DNA of 30,294 bases. Source: UMGS973 sp045599945. Its GTDB lineage: Bacteria; Bacillota; Clostridia; Peptostreptococcales; Anaerovoracaceae. Position 1 is the first letter of the stretch. Each line of letters starts with the position of its first letter. Made by a program: the position numbers and the translations under genes. Of this stretch, positions 23,947 to 30,294 are shown in pieces. The stretch spans positions 1 to 30,294 of the forward strand of contig JAZRWY010000060.1 of assembly GCA_045599945.1 (NCBI GenBank), in the 5' to 3' direction. The notes under the pieces are model-generated. The model was not told the origin of the DNA. It made no database searches and worked only from the letters and a program-made list of their open reading frames with translations.

Positions 23947-26450
23947 TCATTTTCCTCTTCGCAAGTTACTGTTTCCGGTCCGTAGAGTTCATCTTCGGTC
24001 ATTAGAACCGTTCTAGGTCTTGAACCATCCTGTGGTCCTACAATGCCCCTTTCCTCCATCATATCCATGATTCTGGCTGCTCTGTTATATCCTATTCGGA
24101 ACCTTCTCTGAAGCATGGAAACCGATGCCTGACCTGCATGAACGACAAATTCAATGCAGTCGTTCAGAAGATCGTCGCTGTCATCGGATACAGAAGACAC
24201 ATCTGATGCATCCGAATGCTCGATATGAGAAAGAACATCAGCTGCATATTCCGGCTCTTCTGTCTGCTTTTTCACGAATTCTATGATGGAATTCACTTCT
24301 TCATCCGAAATGAAACAGCCCTGGACACGGATTGGTTTTCCCATTCCAAGCGGTGCATAGAGCATATCGCCTTTCCCTACCAGTTTTTCTGCACCGCCCA
24401 TGTCCAGAATGGTTCTGGAATCGACCTGTGAAGATACTGCAAAAGCAATTCTGGATGGTATGTTTGCCTTGATCACGCCTGTGATTACATCAACGGACGG
24501 TCTTTGTGTTGCAACGATAAGATGCATGCCCGCAGCTCTGGCTTTCTGCGCAAGCCTGCAGATGGAGTCCTGTACCTGTGTCGGTGCAGACATCATCAGG
24601 TCTGCCAGCTCATCGATAATGATGACAATCTGCGGCAGAATCGGAAGATCTTCTCCGGAGCTCTTAATATGTTCGTTATAGCTTTTCAGTTCTCTGACGC
24701 CGGATTCTGCAAATTTTCTATATCTCTCATCCATTTCTGCCACTGCCCAGTTCAGTGCGGCTGCTGCCTTGGCAGGATCTGTCACGACAGGAATGAGAAG
24801 ATGAGGAATTCCGTTGTAATTGCCTAGCTCTACGACTTTCGGATCTATCAGGATCAGTTTAACTTCCTCCGGACTTGCCTTATATAGCATGCTGGCGATA
24901 ATGCTGTTGATGCAAACGGATTTTCCGGAGCCGGTGGAACCGGCAATCAGCATGTGCGGCATGCCTTTCAGGTCACCAACAATTGCATTTCCTGTAATAT
25001 CTTTTCCGACTGCAAAGCTGATTTTCGATTTTGCGGAAGAAAACTCACGGGATTCCAGAATTTCCCGGATGGTTACCGTGTTTACCGTGCTGTTTTCGAC
25101 TTCTATGCCGACAGCAGCCTTCCCCGGAATCGGTGCTTCGATACGGATGCTCTTTGCTCTGAGATTCAGAGCGATGTCGTCCTGAAGTCTGACGATGCTG
25201 CTAACTTTCACACCGGTATTCGGCTGTATTTCATATCTTGTAACAGTAGGACCGGGTACAGCATCAAGAACTGTTGCTTCTACGTTAAAACTTTTCAGAG
25301 TATCTTCCAGTAGCTTTTTCTTTTCTTCAAGCGCTGCAAAATCTGTTTTCTTGGATTTTGCTTTTGCAAGAAGGCTCAGAGGAGGAAATTCATATTCCTT
25401 TACTTCTGATGTATTGAAATCCTTTTCCTCAAGCTTTGCATCCTGCGCCTGGCTGTTTGTAATCTTTTCGGGTTCTTCTTTTTCTTCAAACGGATTCCAG
25501 TCAATCCGGCTGTTATCTACGACCGGATGTTTTTCCATCTCTTCAATGGTTTTATCTCCCTGCATCAATCCACTCTGACTTCCGTCCAGTCCGAGGCCGG
25601 AATCGTATTCCGACTCTCCGTTCCCGAATACCAGGGAGTTATCTGTCATGTATTCCAGAATATTCTTCTGATTATCGGGAAGTTTCGCTTTGCTGATTGC
25701 TTTTCTTGTTTTTGTATAGTCAACAGGAGGCTGTACCTGCGGCTTTTCAGAAACCGTCTTTTCAGGTGTTTCTTTCTTTGGTGCCATGATCTGTTTCTGT
25801 TTTTCTTTCTTTTCTTCAGCCAGTGCTTTTTTCTCTTCCCTTCTGGCTTTTCTCTTTTCTTTCCGTTTTTCTGCATCCGATTCCCATCCGGTCATTTCTG
25901 CATACGGCTTGTCAGCGATGACAATGATGGAAATAAGAGCTATCACAGCCCCGATAATATATACGCCAGCTTTACCTATCACCTTAACCAGAAGAATTGC
26001 CATGATCATGCCGATGAGGCCGCCGTTTTTCAGTTCTGTTCCCGCTGCATAAAGCTTCATGAGATCGGAGAACGGATCCGACAGAAGCTCAGCAGATACA
26101 AAATGTACGGAATTTACAAGAGCGATGTCAAGCAGGAGCAGTACAAAAAATACTGCCGCAAGAGGCTTTAATACCTTCAGTCTTCCAACAAGCATCAGCG
26201 CTCCGTAGATGAGAAGATATACCGGAAGAACATATGCAACGTGTCCGATACACCCCTTGCAGAATGTCTCCAGTGCATCACCGACAATTCCTGTTATGTT
26301 AAAGAACATTGCGATGGCAAGAAAAATGCCGACTGCGATAATAATCAGCGCCTGAATCTCTCTTCTTTTATTCAGGTTCTTTTCATCGATTGCCTTTTTT
26401 TCTTTTTTTGATATCTTTTTTGTTGTTTTCTTTTTATCTTTTTTGGACAT
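23943..26450 (-). CDS. ftsK: DNA translocase FtsK/SpoIIIE
   Basis: This 835-residue septal DNA pump moves chromosomal DNA during division or sporulation. It has a short lysine-rich N-terminus, four to five membrane helices (about 32-54, 70-90, 94-116, 143-180), a charged linker rich in Lys and Glu (about 190-380), and the RecA-like motor with Walker A GSTGSGKS (504-511) and Walker B VIIIDE (609-614). A C-terminal winged-helix gamma domain (about 765-825, RRFRIGYNRAARIM) would read polar KOPS/SRS sequences. The first codons contain several A6-A7 tracts. The ATG has AGGAG six bases upstream. The division or sporulation role cannot be told apart from sequence. Confidence 0.97.
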   Translation of the reverse strand: MSKKDKKKTTKKISKKEKKAIDEKNLNKRREIQALIIIAVGIFLAIAMFFNITGIVGDALETFCKGCIGHVAYVLPVYLLIYGALMLVGRLKVLKPLAAVFFVLLLLDIALVNSVHFVSAELLSDPFSDLMKLYAAGTELKNGGLIGMIMAILLVKVIGKAGVYIIGAVIALISIIVIADKPYAEMTGWESDAEKRKEKRKARREEKKALAEEKKEKQKQIMAPKKETPEKTVSEKPQVQPPVDYTKTRKAISKAKLPDNQKNILEYMTDNSLVFGNGESEYDSGLGLDGSQSGLMQGDKTIEEMEKHPVVDNSRIDWNPFEEKEEPEKITNSQAQDAKLEEKDFNTSEVKEYEFPPLSLLAKAKSKKTDFAALEEKKKLLEDTLKSFNVEATVLDAVPGPTVTRYEIQPNTGVKVSSIVRLQDDIALNLRAKSIRIEAPIPGKAAVGIEVENSTVNTVTIREILESREFSSAKSKISFAVGKDITGNAIVGDLKGMPHMLIAGSTGSGKSVCINSIIASMLYKASPEEVKLILIDPKVVELGNYNGIPHLLIPVVTDPAKAAAALNWAVAEMDERYRKFAESGVRELKSYNEHIKSSGEDLPILPQIVIIIDELADLMMSAPTQVQDSICRLAQKARAAGMHLIVATQRPSVDVITGVIKANIPSRIAFAVSSQVDSRTILDMGGAEKLVGKGDMLYAPLGMGKPIRVQGCFISDEEVNSIIEFVKKQTEEPEYAADVLSHIEHSDASDVSSVSDDSDDLLNDCIEFVVHAGQASVSMLQRRFRIGYNRAARIMDMMEERGIVGPQDGSRPRTVLMTEDELYGPETVTCEEENE

Positions 26451-26494
26451 CCAATTTCTCCTGTATGGTATGAAATCACATATATTTTCATAAT

Positions 26495-26503
26495 ATTATA
26501 CCA
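26495..26503 (-). promoter_or_regulatory. ftsK promoter (extended -10) with palindrome
   Basis: On the minus strand a TGG-TATAAT extended -10 (26495-26503) lies about 45 bases before ftsK; the -35 is poor (TTTTCC 17 bases upstream). A perfect 12-bp palindrome CCATATATATGG (26501-26512) overlaps it, and TATGGTAT (26464-26471) with ATACCATA (26498-26505) forms a longer dyad across the leader. These could be operator sites. Confidence 0.6.
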
Positions 26504-26529
26504 TATATATGGGAAATGGAAAAGAAAAA

Positions 26530-26558
26530 ACAGCATGAGACAGATAATCTCATGCTGT
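26530..26558 (-). terminator. Rho-independent terminator of asd
   Basis: An 11-bp perfect stem ACAGCATGAGA/TCTCATGCTGT with a 7-base loop is followed on the minus strand by six T, about 20 bases after the asd stop. Confidence 0.92.
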
Positions 26559-26579
26559 AATTCTGCTGTTTCCTTTATT

Positions 26580-27665
26580 TTATTTTGCCTGAATATATCC
26601 TTTTGCTGTCAGAGCTTCCGCACAAAGAATTGCTCCGCCTGCAGCGCCTCGGATGGTGTTGTGTGCAAGACCGATGAACTTGAAGTCGTAGATGGAATCT
26701 TCTCTGATTCTTCCTACAGTAACGCCCATTCCGCCTTCATAGTCAACATCGAGCTTAACCTGAGGTCTGTCATCCTCCGGCAGATACTTGATGAACTGCT
26801 TTGGTGCACTCGGAAGTTCTGCTTCCTGAGGGAATCCTTTGAAGGATTCTACTGCAGCAATGAGTTCTTCTTTTGTTACAGGTTTTCTGAACTTCACAAA
26901 TACAGCTGCCGTATGTCCATCAAGTACAGGGACTCTGACGCACTGCGTACTGATCTTCGGTTCCGATGCCTTTACAATCTGATCGCCTTCGATATGTCCC
27001 CAGATTTTCAGCGGTTCATCTTCGCTCTTTGCTTCTTCTCCTCCGATGTATGGCGTGATGTTTTCAATCATTTCCGGCCAGTCTTCAAATGTCTTGCCGG
27101 CACCGGAAATTGCCTGATAAGTTGTAGCAATTACTTCATACGGCTCCCACTGCTTCCATGCATTGATTACAGGTACATAGCACTGGATGGAGCAGTTCGG
27201 CTTAACGGCAACGAATCCTCTTTCTGTTCCCAGCCTTTTTTTCTGCTGAGCAAGAATTTCAAAATGGTCATCGTTGATTTCTGGAACAACCATTGGAACA
27301 TCCGGTGTCCATCTGTGTGCAGAGTTGTTGGAAACAACCGGTGTTTCTGTCTTCGCATAAGCTTCTTCGATTGCTCTGATTTCTTCTTTTGTCATATCTA
27401 CTGCGCTGAAAACGAAATCTACGGATGCTGCAACCTTTTCAACTTCGTTCACGTTCATTACAATGATGTTTTTTACTCTTTCAGGCATCGGTTCTGTCAT
27501 CTTCCATCTTGCACCTACTGCTTCTTCATAGGTTTTGCCAGCACTTCTTGGACTGGCTGCAATAGTAACGACTTCATACCATGGATGATTCTCAAGTAAG
27601 GTGATGAATCTCTGTCCAACCATTCCAGTTCCGCCAAGAACACCAACTCGTAACTTCTTATCCAT
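26580..27665 (-). CDS. asd: Aspartate-semialdehyde dehydrogenase (archaeal/fungal-type)
   Basis: ASD reduces aspartyl phosphate to aspartate semialdehyde for lysine/diaminopimelate, threonine and methionine. The 361-residue protein has the NADP-binding GGTGMVGQRF (11-20), the catalytic cysteine in KPNCSIQC (C158), AISGAGKTF and the catalytic histidine in LDGHTAAVFV (H251). The length and the GGTGMVGQRF and PNCSIQC patterns fit the branch common in archaea, fungi and some Clostridia rather than the shorter classical bacterial enzyme. The ATG follows GGAGG. It is a single-gene transcript with its own promoter and terminator; its 25-base leader is too short for a lysine riboswitch. Confidence 0.95.
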   Translation of the reverse strand: MDKKLRVGVLGGTGMVGQRFITLLENHPWYEVVTIAASPRSAGKTYEEAVGARWKMTEPMPERVKNIIVMNVNEVEKVAASVDFVFSAVDMTKEEIRAIEEAYAKTETPVVSNNSAHRWTPDVPMVVPEINDDHFEILAQQKKRLGTERGFVAVKPNCSIQCYVPVINAWKQWEPYEVIATTYQAISGAGKTFEDWPEMIENITPYIGGEEAKSEDEPLKIWGHIEGDQIVKASEPKISTQCVRVPVLDGHTAAVFVKFRKPVTKEELIAAVESFKGFPQEAELPSAPKQFIKYLPEDDRPQVKLDVDYEGGMGVTVGRIREDSIYDFKFIGLAHNTIRGAAGGAILCAEALTAKGYIQAK

Positions 27666-27697
27666 TTTTTACCTCCAAATATTCATAAGATGTGTAT

Positions 27698-27726
27698 ATA
27701 TTATCATTCATTGTGAACCATTTCAA
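27698..27726 (-). promoter_or_regulatory. asd promoter
   Basis: Minus-strand TTGAAA (27721-27726), 17-base spacer, TAATAT (27698-27703). The predicted start is near 27691, about 25 bases before the asd ATG. Confidence 0.75.
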
Positions 27727-27797
27727 GTATAATTTTGGTTTTCAAACATAAAAATCCTTAAATTTTTGTTATCATTCAACAAAAACAAAAAAGAACG

Positions 27798-27820
27798 AAA
27801 AAAAGCACCCTAGCGGGTGC
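27798..27820 (-). terminator. Rho-independent terminator of rpmF
   Basis: GCACCC (27805-27810), loop TAGC, GGGTGC (27815-27820), followed on the minus strand by seven T and a second T-rich stretch. It lies 16 bases after the rpmF stop. Confidence 0.9.
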
Positions 27821-27835
27821 CTGGAGTGTCTTATA

Positions 27836-28018
27836 TTAGATTTCTGAAGCTACAACTTCCTTGCCATCGTAGTAATTGCAATTCGGACAAACTCTGTGTG
27901 GAAGCTTAGGTTCATGACACTGTGGGCAAATGGATAAAGCTGGAGCTGACTTCTTCATGTTTGCTGATCTTCTGCTGTTTCTCTTTGCCTTTGATGTTCT
28001 CCTTTTTGGTACTGCCAT
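27836..28018 (-). CDS. rpmF: Large-subunit ribosomal protein L32
   Basis: This 60-residue basic protein is a full-length bL32. It starts MAVPKRRTSKAKRN and carries two cysteine pairs (CPQC at about 31-34 and CPNC at about 44-47), the zinc-ribbon form of L32. The ATG is preceded by a strong AAAGGAGG. It has its own consensus promoter and terminator. In Bacillus a DUF177 (YlbN) gene sits between the tmcAL/ylbM gene and rpmF; here it is absent. Confidence 0.98.
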   Translation of the reverse strand: MAVPKRRTSKAKRNSRRSANMKKSAPALSICPQCHEPKLPHRVCPNCNYYDGKEVVASEI

Positions 28019-28074
28019 TGCTACACCTCCTTTGTTTATTGTGAATGGTTTGCTTTGTAATTTGCAACATTAAT

Positions 28075-28103
28075 AGTATAACCATATGGCATAGTCGTGT
28101 CAA
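28075..28103 (-). promoter_or_regulatory. rpmF promoter
   Basis: Minus-strand perfect TTGACA (28098-28103), 17-base spacer, TATACT (28075-28080). This is the strongest promoter in the window, as expected for a ribosomal protein; the leader is about 50 bases. Confidence 0.85.
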
Positions 28104-28116
28104 CAATTTTTTCAAA

Positions 28117-29262
28117 TTAATACACGATTTTTTTCTGTATGATTTCCGGCTGCCGAACCATGTCGGAATTGAAATAAAGCGGTCTTTGGTAGATCAGATT
28201 ATACAGATCTGTTGCGCGTATGTCGTATTGCAGCAGCGAATCAATTGGTCCTGTTTCCGCTTTGTTTATGTTTGTAATTATCGGAAAATCTTCTGATGCA
28301 GGACCTTCTTTTCTCATATGTTTTAATATCTCCTGCCCTTTTTCATTAAAAGCGAGAATTCTTGCATAATATTTCATCTCCGGCATCCCGTAAAGACCCA
28401 TCAGACACTGAATCATGACCCGCTGTATGCGTGATGACGTATATCTTCCTTCTTTTACAGAAGCGATAAGAGCATCATAATCTTCTGCTTCGCGTATGCA
28501 GTTTTTCATTTTATGTCCGATTCCCTCTCCACCTGACGGCAGTTTCTCCAATAGCTCCGGATCCTGACGCAGAATCTCTGATATAATCAGGCGGTAAAGA
28601 GAATCTTTGAAGCTGCCGGATGCATCAAAGGATGGCGGATACGGAACATAGGGCGCAATGTCTTTTCCTTCCAGAAGCATGGCGCGTATGTTCGAAGCAG
28701 ATGTGAAGCTCCCTATGATCTCCGAAGCATGATATCCTGCATCTGTTCTTTTCACAGTGACAGGCTGCATGGAAGAGCCAGCTTCATCAAGGGCCTTCAG
28801 ATATTCAATGGCCAAGATATTATTGGCATCAGAGGATATTCCATGCGCGAGAAGAGAATCTCCCATTCCTTTGACATAGTTCCGCTCCCTGGTATCCAAA
28901 GCCGGACGCATTTCTTCTGCACACTTTTTCAAAAGTTCCAGATCTCCGGATTCACTGCCGAAGGAAAGAAAATCGATGCAGCCGAGTCCATCCAGAATGC
29001 CGATGGCTCCCCTGGCAAACTGGGAAGCGCCGTTACAGGCATAGATGAACGGAAGCTCCAGGACAAGATCTGCGCCGTTTTCACAGGCGAGCCTTGCGCG
29101 CTTCCATTTGTCCTGCAGCGCCGGCTCTCCGCGCTGAACAAAACTTCCGCTCATGACAGCAACGACATGGTCTGCGCCTGTCATTTCGAGAGATTTTTCA
29201 ATATGATATTTATGTCCGTTATGAAACGGATTGTATTCTGCGATAATGCCTAAAATTTTCAT
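28117..29262 (-). CDS. tmcAL: tRNA(Met) cytidine acetate ligase (YlbM family)
   Basis: TmcAL activates acetate with ATP and acetylates the wobble cytidine (ac4C34) of elongator tRNA-Met. The 381-residue protein has an N-terminal nucleotidyltransferase fold with IIAEYNPFHNGHKYH, containing the HxGH ATP motif (H14, H17), then MSGSFVQRGEPAL and the SFGSESGD segment, typical of the family. The ATG at 29262 is forced by this N-terminal motif, yet there is no Shine-Dalgarno sequence, and the T-run of the upstream terminator ends only six bases before it. It lies between coaD and rpmF as in Bacillus. No terminator separates it from the rpmF promoter. Confidence 0.93.
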   Translation of the reverse strand: MKILGIIAEYNPFHNGHKYHIEKSLEMTGADHVVAVMSGSFVQRGEPALQDKWKRARLACENGADLVLELPFIYACNGASQFARGAIGILDGLGCIDFLSFGSESGDLELLKKCAEEMRPALDTRERNYVKGMGDSLLAHGISSDANNILAIEYLKALDEAGSSMQPVTVKRTDAGYHASEIIGSFTSASNIRAMLLEGKDIAPYVPYPPSFDASGSFKDSLYRLIISEILRQDPELLEKLPSGGEGIGHKMKNCIREAEDYDALIASVKEGRYTSSRIQRVMIQCLMGLYGMPEMKYYARILAFNEKGQEILKHMRKEGPASEDFPIITNINKAETGPIDSLLQYDIRATDLYNLIYQRPLYFNSDMVRQPEIIQKKIVY

Positions 29263-29268
29263 GTTACG

Positions 29269-29291
29269 AAAAAAGCCGCGGCTGGCGCGGC
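29269..29291 (-). terminator. GC-rich terminator abutting tmcAL
   Basis: GCCGCG (29275-29280) and CGCGGC (29286-29291) form a 6-bp all-GC stem with a 5-base loop, followed on the minus strand by six T. It lies 7 bases after the stop of the coiled-coil gene and right before the tmcAL start. Confidence 0.88.
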
Positions 29292-29298
29292 ATAATCA

Positions 29299-29889
29299 TT
29301 AATCTTCAATATCTGATACAGGGTCTAGTACTACATCCATGTTGAATTCCTTTGCAGCAGGCTGTGAAGGTTCTCCTGCAATTTCATAAGCCATCTGCTG
29401 GATTTCCTCACGGTTGGCCTGTAAGGTATCGTTTACCCCGTTGAATGTATTTTCCAGATGGTTGAACATGTCTACAAAATATTGGGCATTCATCTGTTCA
29501 ATCTTTGACTGGAAATCGTAAAGAATGCCATCCATATACTCATATGTTCCAAGCTTCAGCTGTTTTGCCTTGTCTTCTGCATTGGAGATAATGGTTTCGG
29601 CTTTCTGTTTTGCCTTTAATGTAATATCGTTTGTATCAATCAGCACCTCTGCCTGTCTTCTGGCATCACGGATGACTGTCTCATATTCATCCTTCGCATC
29701 TGAGATAATCTGACCGCGCTGCTGCTTGATATATTGTGCCTGCTCTATTTCGCTAGGAAGTTCTGACCTGATTTCCTTGACGATTTCGCGAAGTTCATCT
29801 GCATCAATCATGATTTTTCCTGTCAGAGGAAAACCGGAAGCGGTTTCAATGATATCTTCGATTTCTTCAAGTAATTCTAAAATCTTCAT
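29299..29889 (-). CDS. Coiled-coil protein of unknown function, between coaD and tmcAL
   Basis: This 196-residue acidic protein starts with a short helix (LELLEEIEDIIETASGFPL), has a GKIMIDADELREIVKEIR segment resembling a conserved clostridial family often annotated as ATPase or hypothetical, and then a long coiled coil (about 48-115) rich in Ala, Lys, Glu and Asp with repeated ISDAKDE, VIRDARRQAE and IISNAEDKAK units. No Walker motif or membrane helix is seen. The helical pattern is like DivIVA or ATP-synthase b-subunit stalks, but I do not claim that function. AAGGAG overlaps the coaD stop and the gap is one base, so the two are co-transcribed and end at the GC-rich terminator. Confidence 0.8.
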   Translation of the reverse strand: MKILELLEEIEDIIETASGFPLTGKIMIDADELREIVKEIRSELPSEIEQAQYIKQQRGQIISDAKDEYETVIRDARRQAEVLIDTNDITLKAKQKAETIISNAEDKAKQLKLGTYEYMDGILYDFQSKIEQMNAQYFVDMFNHLENTFNGVNDTLQANREEIQQMAYEIAGEPSQPAAKEFNMDVVLDPVSDIED

Positions 29890-29890
29890 T

Positions 29891-30294
29891 CTATTTCTCC
29901 TTATTAAACTTCTGGTTCATAAAAGAAAGAATCTGCGGAGGAACCAGTTTCTGAACATCCCCACCGAGACTATATACTTCCTTGACCATTGTGCTTGAAA
30001 TATAGCTGTATTCCGGATTTGTCATGAGAAATACAGTTTCCACCCCATCATTATACAACACTTTATGCAATTGTGCCATTGAAATTTCATTATCAAAATC
30101 GGCAGTGTTCCGCAGACCCCTGACAACCATGTCGAAACCGTTTTCATTCACATAATCGGCAAGCAGTCCGTCAAAGACATCAACAGTAACATGCTCCAGA
30201 TGAGATGTAACGGAACAGATCATTTCTCTTTTTTCTTCTTCTGAAAACATCCCCTTCTTCTGCGGGTTACGGATAATGCCGACTACAAGCTCAT
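29891..30294 (-). CDS. coaD: Pantetheine-phosphate adenylyltransferase, N-terminus cut by window edge
   Basis: CoaD adenylylates 4'-phosphopantetheine in coenzyme A synthesis. The frame is open from the window edge; 133 codons are visible, so about 25 residues, including the first TxGH-type nucleotide motif, are missing. Visible parts are ELVVGIIRNPQKKGMFSEEEKREMI, VVRGLRNTADFDNEISMAQ with the phosphopantetheine contacts, and the C-terminal SYISSTMVKEV signature. An internal ATG at 30250 is not the start, because conserved family sequence continues upstream of it. Confidence 0.95.
   Translation of the reverse strand, partial: ELVVGIIRNPQKKGMFSEEEKREMICSVTSHLEHVTVDVFDGLLADYVNENGFDMVVRGLRNTADFDNEISMAQLHKVLYNDGVETVFLMTNPEYSYISSTMVKEVYSLGGDVQKLVPPQILSFMNQKFNKEK

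Noticed and set aside
25527..26171. 214-codon rightward frame opposite ftsK
   Set aside because: It is a shadow of the Lys/Glu-rich linker, giving Phe/Leu/Cys runs; not a membrane protein gene.
26535..27599. 354-codon rightward open frame antisense to asd
   Set aside because: It mirrors the asd coding frame, has a Cys/Phe-rich composition, runs through the asd terminator and shows no recognisable domain.
27666..27835. Lysine riboswitch upstream of asd
   Set aside because: The space is taken up by the rpmF terminator and asd promoter; the predicted leader is only about 25 bases.

Overview
The window looks like a chromosomal core segment of an anaerobic Bacillota, most likely class Clostridia. 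The support is strong AGGAGG-type ribosome sites, many TTG/GTG or overlapping starts, an L32 protein with two Cys pairs, an endonuclease-type MutL, a Gram-positive SOS box in front of recA, and Clostridia-like neighbourhoods (asp23-nusB-xseA-xseB-ispA-dxs-tlyA, mutS-mutL-miaA-ynbB, coaD-tmcAL-rpmF). Genus and species cannot be fixed from this sequence. There are no rRNA or tRNA genes, insertion sequences, prophage modules or CRISPR arrays. Coding density is very high, and no gene-free stretch exceeds about 170 bases.

Left end (1-2100): a LysR-type regulator reads leftward, divergent from a ten-helix EamA/DMT transporter that reads rightward. The first 100 bases hold a good leftward promoter and GAAN-N4-GTTC boxes repeated every 30 bp, aimed at a gene outside the window. 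Between the EamA gene and the converging operon lies an orphan extended -10 promoter followed about 75 bases later by a strong bidirectional terminator. This is a candidate small RNA of roughly 105 nt.

Middle (2101-19574): seventeen leftward genes are packed with overlaps or gaps of at most about 35 bases behind one clear promoter at 19546-19574. The order of transcription is asp23, nusB, a TsaD-like paralogue, xseA, xseB, ispA, dxs, tlyA, a class I aminotransferase, mutS, mutL, a DUF218 membrane protein, miaA, a tyrosine recombinase, a methionine gamma-lyase-family PLP enzyme (ynbB), a TVP38/VTT membrane protein and a PPOX-family flavoprotein. It ends at the terminator at 2064-2097. The genes join cell-envelope isoprenoid supply, exonuclease VII, mismatch repair, tRNA/rRNA modification and transcription antitermination.

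Right end (19596-30294, all leftward): recA has its own LexA-box promoter and terminator. Upstream are ftsK-rimO-pgsA-cinA, asd with its own promoter and terminator, rpmF with promoter and terminator, tmcAL, and a coiled-coil protein gene next to a coaD gene cut by the window edge.

Most of the window is ordinary housekeeping DNA, and I do not see a convincing new defence or mobile system. The observations most worth checking are the phased operator array at the left edge, the candidate small RNA, a 15-bp perfect inverted repeat inside ynbB with a competing hairpin, the TsaD paralogue, the recombinase inside the repair operon, and tmcAL, which abuts a terminator and has no visible ribosome site.
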